Virus record (IMG/VR): IMGVR_UViG_3300034082_001587
Location: 1 to 23,789 of that record
Source of the DNA: a virus
Direction: 5' to 3' (one strand)
Length of the DNA: 23,789 bases
The notes beneath the pieces are model-generated. The model saw nothing but the letters and a program-made list of their open reading frames with translations. It was not told where the DNA came from and did no database searches. Both the position numbers and the translations under genes were made by a program. Below are positions 14,318 through 21,492 of the stretch, in pieces (position 1 is the stretch's first letter; every line of letters starts with the position of its first letter).

Positions 14318-16522
14318 ATGGCAACTCAAATTATTAATCTTGGATCAATCCGCTTTATTTGGAAGGGGGATTGGGACGATGCAGTAGAATATAAACTAAA
14401 CGATGTAGTCAGATACAATAACATCGTATGGATTTATACTAACGAATTGCCATCAACAGGCGAAGCCATCACAGATACAGATTATTGGACACGTATGGTA
14501 GAAGGTTCTGAAATTCCACCAACAGAAGGTCAGGCGGGCAAAGTATTAAAGACAGACGGAACACTCACATTCTGGTCAGACTCTTTTGATACATTTTTGA
14601 TTGGCGAAGATATTACTGACTTTATTACAGCGGCAGGCTTAACAAATGTTGCTTTAGGTATTGAAGGTTCATCAAATAGTTTTGTTCAGGCCGCCCTTGT
14701 AAACACAGGCTCTGGAACAGGTTCATCCGCTGACTTTATTGCATATGCCTCAAATGGCACAAATGAGTCAGGATGGATCGATATGGGTATTACCAATCAA
14801 TCTTTCAATGACCCAACATTCTCACTGACTGGACCAGGTGATGGATATGTATTTATGTCAGGTGCAATTGCAGGCGTAACCACCGTTTCTCAGTACAGCG
14901 TTGCTGGGGTTAACCTAAATATTATTACTTCTGCTCCACATGGAATGATAGCAGGAGTTATTTTTGACCTAGTTCTTCCAGTGGCTCCAACTCTTGAAGG
15001 ACGATACACGGTTGTTTCAGCGCCAACTACAACACAGGTTGTGGTTGCAACTCCTTCATCTTATACAGGTGGTAATATTGCCCTAACATCAGTTATTAAC
15101 TCTCAAGTTAATAAATTTACTGGTGATGGAAACTTAGTATTAGCAACCGATTCAACAGGGCTAGACAATAAAATTATTATTGCGGCGGGTGGATTACAAA
15201 GTGGCTCAGAGCAATTTATAATCACTCCAAATGACGGAACAGATATTACTGGAGATGTAAGAATTGCTGGAGACACAGCATTGACTGGAACAGTTTATGT
15301 TGGCACAGGCGCAAAGGCATGGGAAACTTCTGCCGATCTAACAAATCCAGGAGCAGTATTTAAACTTAATGGAGAGCCATATGCACAACTTGCAATTCAA
15401 AACTCTTCTTCAAATTCATCAACAGACTTTATTGCATACGCTGATAATGGCGTAGATGCATCAGGCTGGATAGATATGGGAATTACTGGATCTACATTCA
15501 GTCAAAGCACATATGGAATCACTGGACCACATGACGGTTACATATTTTTCGAAGCACCATTTGGTACAACAGGAGCTGGAAATCTTGTTTTAGCAACAGG
15601 AGCAAATGGAGCCGATAACAAAATTATTTTTGCAGCAGGTGGTTATGATTCTGGAAATGAGCAAATGTCTATTACGCCAGATCTAAATGTTCACATTGAA
15701 ATTCCAACAGCCTCTACTTCACCTTCAACAGGTGCACTGACAGTAGTCGGTGGCGTAGGTATCCAAGGCGACGTAAACATCGCTGGAGATATTACCTTCG
15801 GTGGTGCAGGAACAACTCTTACAACTACAACACTTTCTGTAACAGATCCGCTTATTTATGTTGGAACTGGAAATACAGGAGATGCTGTAGACCTAGGTCT
15901 TGTTGCTGAATATACAACGGGCGGGAACAAAAGATACGCTGGTGTAGTAAGAGATGCATCAGATGGAGAAATTAAAGCATTCCAAAATGCTACAACTAAA
16001 CCAACATCAACAGTTAACTTCTCTGAAGTTGGATTAGATTATGCAAATTTTAGAGCAAAAAATGTTGCAGCAACTGGGAATCTTACAGTAACGGGAGATG
16101 TTTCTACGGCAGGCTTAACAGCAACTGGTGGAGTTTCTTTGTCTGGAACTGTTGATATTCAGGAGCTTCGTGAAAATGTTGTACCAGTCACATTATCTTC
16201 AAATACTGGTACATTTAGCTGGACACTAGGAAACATTTATTACATTTCAGCGGCACCAACAGGAGCAATGACATTTAACTTTACAAACATGCCTACAGAC
16301 AATGATAAGGTTATGACAGTAAACGTACTTGTAACACAGGGATCTACTGGGTATATTCCAACAACTGTTCAAGTTGCTGGAACAAATCAAACAATCAGAT
16401 GGCCAAATGGTTTGGTACCAACGCCAACATCATCTGCTGGAAAGATTGACATATTTTCATTTACATTCCTTCGTTCAGGAAATGCATGGATTTTATTTGC
16501 TAACTCAAATCTAAACTACTAA
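14318..16522 (+). CDS. Large tail-fibre protein, cassette B
   Basis: 734 residues; ATG follows the previous TAA without a gap. It is collinear with 7087-9495: the FIWKGDWDDAVEYKLNDVV N-module, EGSEIPPTEGQAGKVLKTDG, two SGWIDMGIT units, the shaft domain (TTLTTTTLSVTDPLIYVGTG, then YAGVVRDASDG) and the TIRWPNG C-terminus ending SNLNY. It lacks the about 75-residue segment present in copy A and has a short extra piece (GDVRIAGDTALTG) before the second unit. Protein stretches are often identical while codons differ, so the copies have long diverged under selection. It most likely forms a second fibre or an alternative fibre. Confidence 0.87.
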   Translation: MATQIINLGSIRFIWKGDWDDAVEYKLNDVVRYNNIVWIYTNELPSTGEAITDTDYWTRMVEGSEIPPTEGQAGKVLKTDGTLTFWSDSFDTFLIGEDITDFITAAGLTNVALGIEGSSNSFVQAALVNTGSGTGSSADFIAYASNGTNESGWIDMGITNQSFNDPTFSLTGPGDGYVFMSGAIAGVTTVSQYSVAGVNLNIITSAPHGMIAGVIFDLVLPVAPTLEGRYTVVSAPTTTQVVVATPSSYTGGNIALTSVINSQVNKFTGDGNLVLATDSTGLDNKIIIAAGGLQSGSEQFIITPNDGTDITGDVRIAGDTALTGTVYVGTGAKAWETSADLTNPGAVFKLNGEPYAQLAIQNSSSNSSTDFIAYADNGVDASGWIDMGITGSTFSQSTYGITGPHDGYIFFEAPFGTTGAGNLVLATGANGADNKIIFAAGGYDSGNEQMSITPDLNVHIEIPTASTSPSTGALTVVGGVGIQGDVNIAGDITFGGAGTTLTTTTLSVTDPLIYVGTGNTGDAVDLGLVAEYTTGGNKRYAGVVRDASDGEIKAFQNATTKPTSTVNFSEVGLDYANFRAKNVAATGNLTVTGDVSTAGLTATGGVSLSGTVDIQELRENVVPVTLSSNTGTFSWTLGNIYYISAAPTGAMTFNFTNMPTDNDKVMTVNVLVTQGSTGYIPTTVQVAGTNQTIRWPNGLVPTPTSSAGKIDIFSFTFLRSGNAWILFANSNLNY

Positions 16523-16531
16523 AGGATAAAA

Positions 16532-17161
16532 ATGCCATTTATTAACAGCGTAAGAGGAACATTTGGTTCTCAGGGGAAACAAAAATCAAAAGTAGGTATT
16601 GGAAAATCCCAAGACGATTTTTTTGCTTCTCCAGTACAAGCAACTACCTTTGGAATGCCTGCTGGCACATACTGGTTTAAATCTCCATCAATGTCCTCTG
16701 CTTTACAAATGTATTATGAGCCAAATTACTATGAAAGCAAGCCGTGGGTGAGGGTATTTAGAAGCGCAGTTGGGTCTAACGCAGATATAAATTTGTTAGA
16801 AAATAACATTAATTGGGAAGGAATACTTGTTCAAAGAAATACTCTAGATGTTAGAGCTACAGGATATTATGGGACTAAGCAATTGTATAACACTCGTGGA
16901 AATGAGTCACAAGGTAATTTAACAACTTCTGGAACAAGAACTGGGTATCGAGTTTATCTTGGATATGCAGGAGGACATGGATTTTATAATACCGCTCAAG
17001 GAACTTGTAGCTGGGGTTCTTCTGATGGAGCAATAGGAGCAGGATGGACTGGAGCAACATGTGGATCTTTTCCAAATAACTTACAATGGGGTGTAGGAAC
17101 TGGTTCGGCAACATATAATAATATTTCAGGCACATGGGAGCATTGGATTTACTGGACATGA
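16532..17161 (+). CDS. Fibre tip/adhesin, cassette B (different C-terminal domain)
   Basis: 209 residues; AAAGGA at 16521-16526 and ATG 16532. The first residues (MPFINSVRGTFGSQGKQKSK) match the cassette A tip, but the rest is unrelated. It is aromatic-rich and not Gly-repeat: MPAGTYWFKSPSMSSALQMY, WVRVFRSAVGS, LGYAGGHGFYN, CSWGSSDGAIGAG and a closing GTWEHWIYWT. The GTYWFKSP and RVFR pieces recall fibrinogen-like recognition domains of phage tips, but I cannot name the fold. Two Cys in the C-terminal part could pair. Its end overlaps gene 17158 (ATGA), so the Cys-rich protein is translated with it. Confidence 0.78.
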   Translation: MPFINSVRGTFGSQGKQKSKVGIGKSQDDFFASPVQATTFGMPAGTYWFKSPSMSSALQMYYEPNYYESKPWVRVFRSAVGSNADINLLENNINWEGILVQRNTLDVRATGYYGTKQLYNTRGNESQGNLTTSGTRTGYRVYLGYAGGHGFYNTAQGTCSWGSSDGAIGAGWTGATCGSFPNNLQWGVGTGSATYNNISGTWEHWIYWT

Positions 17162-17331
17162 TTATTTGGGAAAATTTAAAACATTTTTCCGATAAACAAA
17201 AAAATGCAGTTAAAATATGCGAATCTTGCCCATATTTAGGTGAATACAAAAATTGCACAAAACATGAATGCGGATGTTTTGTAACATCTATAATCAGTAA
17301 TAATCTTAAATGCCCATTGTCAAAGTGGTAA
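17158..17331 (+). CDS. Second six-cysteine mini-protein
   Basis: 57 residues from ATG 17158, which overlaps the tip gene stop as ATGA; an upstream in-frame ATG at 17134 lies deep inside the tip gene and is less likely. Six Cys at 21, 24, 33, 38, 40 and 52 keep the skeleton of gene 1027: KICESCP, C-x4-CGCF, KCPLSKW. The middle spacing differs (CxxxxCGC instead of CxxCGC). A small zinc-binding or disulphide protein is likely; the function is unknown. It closes cassette B just ahead of a new promoter. Confidence 0.75.
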   Translation: MIIWENLKHFSDKQKNAVKICESCPYLGEYKNCTKHECGCFVTSIISNNLKCPLSKW

Positions 17332-17343
17332 GATATGGAAGAC

Positions 17344-17373
17344 TTGACTTTATCGGTAACAATTTGCTATACT
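17344..17373 (+). promoter_or_regulatory. Promoter with TTGACT and TGCTATACT
   Basis: TTGACT at 17344-17349, an 18-base spacer, then TATACT at 17368-17373 with TGC before it. It is the strongest -35 among the four copies of this promoter. It drives gene 17397 after a leader of about 17 bases containing TAGGA at 17386-17390. Confidence 0.7.
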
Positions 17374-17396
17374 GATACAAACAGATAGGATAATAT

Positions 17397-17666
17397 ATGT
17401 CAGAAAATATAGATTCAGTTGAATCCTTAGAGGTTCCCGCCCCAGAAGCGGCGGAAGTAGAAACCGTATTCTTTGTAATCAAAGATAAAGACGGTCAATT
17501 TAAAGTAGTAACAGATATTGGGCAAAAGCTAAAACTTGATCGAGTAGCAAACATCTCAGATATTCGTATGGGTTGCCAGGAAATTTCCCGTGCTCTTGAT
17601 ATTAGGCAGACGGCGGAAACAGTAGTAAAACTACTTAATGCTCAAAATACACCCCCTACAGAGTAA
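17397..17666 (+). CDS. Small acidic hypothetical protein
   Basis: 89 residues; ATG 17397 with TAGGA seven to eleven bases upstream. The first about 22 residues are acidic and Pro/Ala-rich (SENIDSVESLEVPAPEAAEV). A predicted beta-alpha domain follows: VFFVIKDKDGQFKVVTDI, KLKLDRVANISDIRMGCQEI and a final helix TAETVVKLLN. There is no membrane segment. The family is not recognised. It lies between a strong promoter and a promoter-bearing inverted repeat, so it may be transcribed alone, which would fit an abundant small protein. Confidence 0.7.
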   Translation: MSENIDSVESLEVPAPEAAEVETVFFVIKDKDGQFKVVTDIGQKLKLDRVANISDIRMGCQEISRALDIRQTAETVVKLLNAQNTPPTE

Positions 17667-17695
17667 TATACCAAATACCCATTCGTTGGTATAAT
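17667..17695 (+). promoter_or_regulatory. Promoter with inverted repeat over the -10, leaderless gene 17702
   Basis: TATAAT at 17690-17695 with TGG before it lies six bases ahead of ATG 17702. An exact 8-bp inverted repeat, TATACCAA at 17667-17674 and TTGGTATA at 17686-17693, places its right arm on the -10 box. The arms are 19 bases apart, about two helical turns, as in many dimeric operators. A weak hairpin ending the upstream unit is the alternative. Confidence 0.55.
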
Positions 17696-17701
17696 AACAA
17701 T

Positions 17702-19447
17702 ATGAGTTATCAATTAAAGGTAATTAAGGACTATCCAATTGGCTTCTGGCCGTTGGATGAGTCTTCAGGTACCACCGCTTCAGATATATCAGGATGCGGA
17801 AACAATGCTACATATGTAGGATCACCTGCATCAAATATATTACCATTAGTTTCAGGCGGGTTATCAGGAACACGTATTACAAATACAGCATATATAACAG
17901 TACCCGTTACTAAAGATTATTATGGGGCAACAGTAGGAGCAGGATTTGCAACCTCTTATACTTCAGACAATGACTTTACAATAGAAGCATGGATATATCC
18001 ATCAATTGAATCAACCGATGTTGTCAGACTATTTGCTGATACAACAAATAACATAGGATTATTCTGGGATAACGGCCATATTGTATTTAAGGTTTCAGCA
18101 GATGAGTGGGTAATATCTCCGCTTACATATTCTAAGAAGACTGCCTATATTGCTGGCAAATACACAGGAGAATCAATCCTGCTATATATTGACGGAATCT
18201 CTGTGGCCTCTAAATCATTAACTTCCTTTAAATTTACAAACACAGCATTAGGATTACAAATTGGACCAAGCACAACGGCAGGCGATGAATTTACTGTCGA
18301 TGCTCCAGCAGTATACAGATACGCATTGTCAGATAAAACAATTGCTAAACATTATATAAGCGGCAACATAACATCTCCTGCAATTCAGGTAGCATATCCA
18401 GATCAAGGAGTTTTATATTCGGGATCAGATGCTAACTTGAAACCAGCCTTTGATTACTCTTATCCCGTAAATAAGCCTTGGACAAATTGGCTAGATGATA
18501 ATACATATTACGATTTAGTAGACGGACACATTGGATTTTTTGAAACAGATACCGTAACTGCTAGAACATTTGTCATTAATGATTTTATTACAATCCCGTC
18601 GGGATTAAATCTGGTTACGTCAAAAGTTGAGTGGCGGAATGATTTAGGAATAACAGTAGAATCCAGTATAGATGGAACTACATATGTCTCATGCGTAAAT
18701 GGACAGCCTCTTCCTCAATATACAAAAGATGCATTTCATTCAAGCGGTAATGTGTATATCAGAATAACTATGTCTACCTCAGATGCCAGTAAATATCTGC
18801 CAATCTTGTCATTCTTCTGCATAGCCTTTTATTCAAATAAAGATATCTATGCCGATAATTATGGGGACAGAATATCCTCTCCCACCGAATATTACCTTGG
18901 ATCATTAAATTATCCTATCCTTTCCCGCAATTATACAAATGGAATTAGGGCTAAAGATGGGGCAGGGTTTAATATTAATACATTGTCTTCTATCAAGTCT
19001 GTAGAGATGTTCTTTACGCCCCTTACGTTGGCCGCTAGCACCCTTTTCTATGCTTCCGACCCTTCTGCTACCAGACTGGCCTGGAACGGCTCTGGAGTGG
19101 TTTCTAAGGCCAATATAGACAAGGTATATGTAAACAATATAGATGTAACTAATCAAACAAACATTAGCTCATATTTAAATGCAGAAGAGCCACACCATGT
19201 CGTAATAGTATTTACCGCCCCAGTAACTGGGTCATTGCAATTAAATTACGAGTCATCTGGTGGGCCAAGTAATCTATATAAGAATATTACGACCTACGAA
19301 AAGGAATTAACCTCTGGAATTGTAGAGACCCATTTTGAATTATATACTGGAAGAGCCGTCTCAACTTTGACGGAACCAGCAATCACCCTGACAGAATCAG
19401 ACATTATTGCATATAATAATGACTGGATAGTGTTACAAAGTACGTAA
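17702..19447 (+). CDS. LamG/concanavalin-like virion protein
   Basis: 581 residues; ATG six bases after a -10 box and no Shine-Dalgarno, so probably leaderless. The N-terminal LamG-like jelly-roll spans about 10-215: YPIGFWPLDESSG, FTIEAWIYPS, HIVFKVSADEW, ILLYIDGISVASKSL and YRYALSDKTIAKHY. A middle domain (about 225-385) has VTSKVEWRNDLGITVESSID and VYIRITMSTSD, like a baseplate or discoidin-like fold. A second LamG-like unit is probable at about 430-560 (IKSVEMFFTP, DKVYVNNIDVTN, EPHHVVIVF). Such proteins bind glycans and act at the tail tip or as capsid decoration. Its position before the portal gene is unusual for a tail-tip protein. Confidence 0.8.
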   Translation: MSYQLKVIKDYPIGFWPLDESSGTTASDISGCGNNATYVGSPASNILPLVSGGLSGTRITNTAYITVPVTKDYYGATVGAGFATSYTSDNDFTIEAWIYPSIESTDVVRLFADTTNNIGLFWDNGHIVFKVSADEWVISPLTYSKKTAYIAGKYTGESILLYIDGISVASKSLTSFKFTNTALGLQIGPSTTAGDEFTVDAPAVYRYALSDKTIAKHYISGNITSPAIQVAYPDQGVLYSGSDANLKPAFDYSYPVNKPWTNWLDDNTYYDLVDGHIGFFETDTVTARTFVINDFITIPSGLNLVTSKVEWRNDLGITVESSIDGTTYVSCVNGQPLPQYTKDAFHSSGNVYIRITMSTSDASKYLPILSFFCIAFYSNKDIYADNYGDRISSPTEYYLGSLNYPILSRNYTNGIRAKDGAGFNINTLSSIKSVEMFFTPLTLAASTLFYASDPSATRLAWNGSGVVSKANIDKVYVNNIDVTNQTNISSYLNAEEPHHVVIVFTAPVTGSLQLNYESSGGPSNLYKNITTYEKELTSGIVETHFELYTGRAVSTLTEPAITLTESDIIAYNNDWIVLQST

Positions 19448-19470
19448 TTTTGTCACTTTCCCTGACAAAA
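19448..19470. repeat. 8-bp inverted repeat after the LamG gene
   Basis: TTTTGTCA at 19448-19455 and TGACAAAA at 19463-19470 pair exactly around a 7-base loop, starting right after the stop codon. The stem is AT-rich and no T-tract follows, so it is not a standard rho-independent terminator. It could be an operator or a 3'-end stabilising hairpin. Confidence 0.5.
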
Positions 19471-19473
19471 AGC

Positions 19474-19502
19474 TGGACTTAGACCGTAAAGAGTGGTAAA
19501 AT
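19474..19502 (+). promoter_or_regulatory. Promoter for leaderless gene 19511
   Basis: TGGACT at 19474-19479 (four of six to TTGACA), a 17-base spacer, then TAAAAT at 19497-19502 with extended TGG. ATG follows after eight bases and no ribosome site is seen. It would drive gene 19511 and the portal gene. Confidence 0.6.
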
Positions 19503-19510
19503 AAACTTCT

Positions 19511-19855
19511 ATGGATATCAGTAAAGCAAAAACTAAGATTCTGCAAGAAGAATCTACACTAGGAATCTATGTTTGGGAAATGCCAGACGGCAGATGGATT
19601 GGAGACGATGATGGGAACTTTCTTTCGGTCACGTCCAAAAAAGGAAATAGATCCAGAATCGATGCTTTGGCTAGAGAAGTTCGCACATACGGTATATATG
19701 AAGGCGGGCCTAAATTTCTTTCAGCCCGACGCAAGATCACAGACGAAGAGTTTGCAGAACAAGAACAAAGACTTAGATGGGGTCTAGTTCCAGATCCTTT
19801 GGATATTGGAAACTATAAAGACGAAATAAAAAATTTGAGGGCAGAGGGACAGTAA
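19511..19855 (+). CDS. Hypothetical protein upstream of portal
   Basis: 114 residues; ATG eight bases after a -10 box. It has a compact N-terminal domain with WEMPDGRWIGDDDGNF and a basic helix SRIDALAREV, then YEGGPKFLSARRKITDEEF and a C-terminal helix. The C-terminal half (EEFAEQEQRLRWGLVPDPLD) looks alpha-helical and charged. The family is not recognised. It ends with TAATG shared with the portal start, so the two are translated together, which suggests a head-assembly or packaging partner of the portal. The GAGGG at 19844-19848 in its 3' end serves the portal. Confidence 0.72.
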   Translation: MDISKAKTKILQEESTLGIYVWEMPDGRWIGDDDGNFLSVTSKKGNRSRIDALAREVRTYGIYEGGPKFLSARRKITDEEFAEQEQRLRWGLVPDPLDIGNYKDEIKNLRAEGQ

Positions 19856-21438
19856 TGATTAAATACGAAGAAGATGATAACTCACAAGAGATAGCAATAT
19901 CTAATGTTGCCGACTGGATGAAGTTTAATACTCCAAGAGAGCAAACAAGTACAGACCTATTTAAAGTAAGCGGAGAAGACCTCACAAAAATATCAGGACT
20001 AAGTCCTGCATTCCGTCGTAAGATAGGCAGAGAATTACAAAAGAGATTCCAGGGTATTGAGGGAGTCGAAACACAACAGAATTTATTAGCACAAGCAATT
20101 ACTGGCTATGCCATGTTCGATCTTATCGAACCCCCATATAACTTAGATTATCTTTCAACCATCTATGAAATTTCACCATACAACTATGCAGCAATTAATG
20201 CTAAGGTTTCAAACATCGTAGGACTTGGTCACGACTTCATTGAGACAAGAAAAACAAACGAAGCGTTTGATAATATCACAGACGAGAAAGCATTAGACCG
20301 TGCACGTAGAAAGCTAAATAGACTTCGCCAGGATTTATATGATTGGCTAGAACAATGCAACGAAGAAGAAACATTTACAGAAACACTTATTAAGGCCTAC
20401 ACAGATGTTGAAGCAACAGGAAATGGATATATCGAAATCGGCAGAACATCTGCTGGACGAATTGGATATATCGGACATATTCCTGCAAAGACAATGCGTG
20501 TGCGTCGCCTTCGTGACGGCTTCATTCAATTACTATACGGCAAGGCAGTATACTTCCGTAACTTTGGAGATCAAGAAACAGAGAACCCAATTGCGGGCGG
20601 ACTGGATAGACCAAATGAAATTATTCATCTAAAGAAATACACACCAACAAATAACTACTATGGTATTCCAGATATCGTAGCATCATCAAATGCTATGGCT
20701 GGAAACGAGTTTGCTGGAAAGTATAACCTTGACTACTTTGAGAACAAAGCGGTTCCAAGATATATTATCACCGTAAAGGGTGCTAAATTATCAACAGAGT
20801 CTGAGCGTAAATTGCTCGAGTTTTTCCAGGTAGGCCTAAGAGGTAAGAATCACAGATCCCTTTATATTCCTCTTCCACCAGATTCACCAGACTCAAAAGT
20901 TGAATTTAAGATGGAGCCAATTGAGGCAGGAACTCAAGAGTCCTCATTTAACGTGTATCGTAAATCTAATAGAGATGAAATTCTATTATCTCACCGTGTC
21001 CCAATTAATAAAATTGGAACTCCTGAAGGAGTTAATTTAGCGGTGGCTAGAGATGCCGATAAAACATTTAGAGAGCAAGTATGCCGTCCAGCCCAAATGA
21101 ATTTGGAAAAGAAATTAAATAAAATTATTGAGGAAATGACAGATGCCCTAATAATTAAATTTAATGAGCTTACTTTGACCGACGCCGATACCCAGTCCAA
21201 AATTGATGAAAGATATTTGAGGATGCAGGTTGTTACCCCTAATGAGGTAAGAATTAGAATGGGTATGGTCCCACTTGACGGCGGAGATAAAGTCGTTGAA
21301 TTAAAACCACAGCAACAGGCAGAGGCAAGAGCACAGGCAGGAAAAACCAGAACTAGAGATTCTGAAAGGTCTGCAAATTCCCCAGATATTTCTGGAGAAG
21401 GCCGAAATGCTCAGGGCGACGGAAGACAAGTCGACTAA
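19855..21438 (+). CDS. Portal protein
   Basis: 527 residues; ATG overlaps the previous stop by one base. The pattern is that of PBSX-type or HK97-type portals: YNLDYLSTIYEISPYNYAAINAK at about 96-118 (entry helix), EATGNGYIEIGR (wing strand), HIPAKTMRVRR, then HLKKYTPTNNYYGIPDIVAS, YFENKAVPRYIITVKG, and a long stem-region helix with FREQVCRPAQMNLEKKLN. The C-terminal about 50 residues are disordered and Gln/Arg-rich. It forms the dodecameric DNA gate at the head vertex and is the docking site for the terminase, which is not in this window. Length fits the family (about 450-550). Confidence 0.9.
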   Translation: MIKYEEDDNSQEIAISNVADWMKFNTPREQTSTDLFKVSGEDLTKISGLSPAFRRKIGRELQKRFQGIEGVETQQNLLAQAITGYAMFDLIEPPYNLDYLSTIYEISPYNYAAINAKVSNIVGLGHDFIETRKTNEAFDNITDEKALDRARRKLNRLRQDLYDWLEQCNEEETFTETLIKAYTDVEATGNGYIEIGRTSAGRIGYIGHIPAKTMRVRRLRDGFIQLLYGKAVYFRNFGDQETENPIAGGLDRPNEIIHLKKYTPTNNYYGIPDIVASSNAMAGNEFAGKYNLDYFENKAVPRYIITVKGAKLSTESERKLLEFFQVGLRGKNHRSLYIPLPPDSPDSKVEFKMEPIEAGTQESSFNVYRKSNRDEILLSHRVPINKIGTPEGVNLAVARDADKTFREQVCRPAQMNLEKKLNKIIEEMTDALIIKFNELTLTDADTQSKIDERYLRMQVVTPNEVRIRMGMVPLDGGDKVVELKPQQQAEARAQAGKTRTRDSERSANSPDISGEGRNAQGDGRQVD

Positions 21439-21456
21439 CCCTACTCAACTGATTAT

Positions 21457-21485
21457 TTGCCTTATATACAATAACGTTATAAAAT
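21457..21485 (+). promoter_or_regulatory. Promoter for leaderless protease gene
   Basis: TTGCCT at 21457-21462, a 17-base spacer, then TAAAAT at 21480-21485; ATG 21493 follows after seven bases. There is no Shine-Dalgarno in the gap. The layout matches the promoter at 19474-19502. Confidence 0.6.
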
Positions 21486-21492
21486 TAAGCAT

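Larger units (their letters stand above)
14006..17161 (+). repeat. Three-gene fibre cassette B
   Basis: Partner of cassette A, in the same orientation, separated from it by four cargo genes and gene 13510. The DNA identity is patchy: identical peptides are usually encoded by different codons, except for short tracts such as 14936-14991. Confidence 0.85.

Noticed and set aside
16875-17258. 127-codon - strand frame across the tip B and Cys-rich genes
   Set aside because: It lies opposite two supported + strand genes, has a Leu/Tyr/His-rich shadow-like composition and no promoter or ribosome site.
19448-19470. Rho-independent terminator after the LamG gene
   Set aside because: The hairpin is AT-rich and the following bases are AGCTGG, not a T-tract, so I list it only as an inverted repeat.
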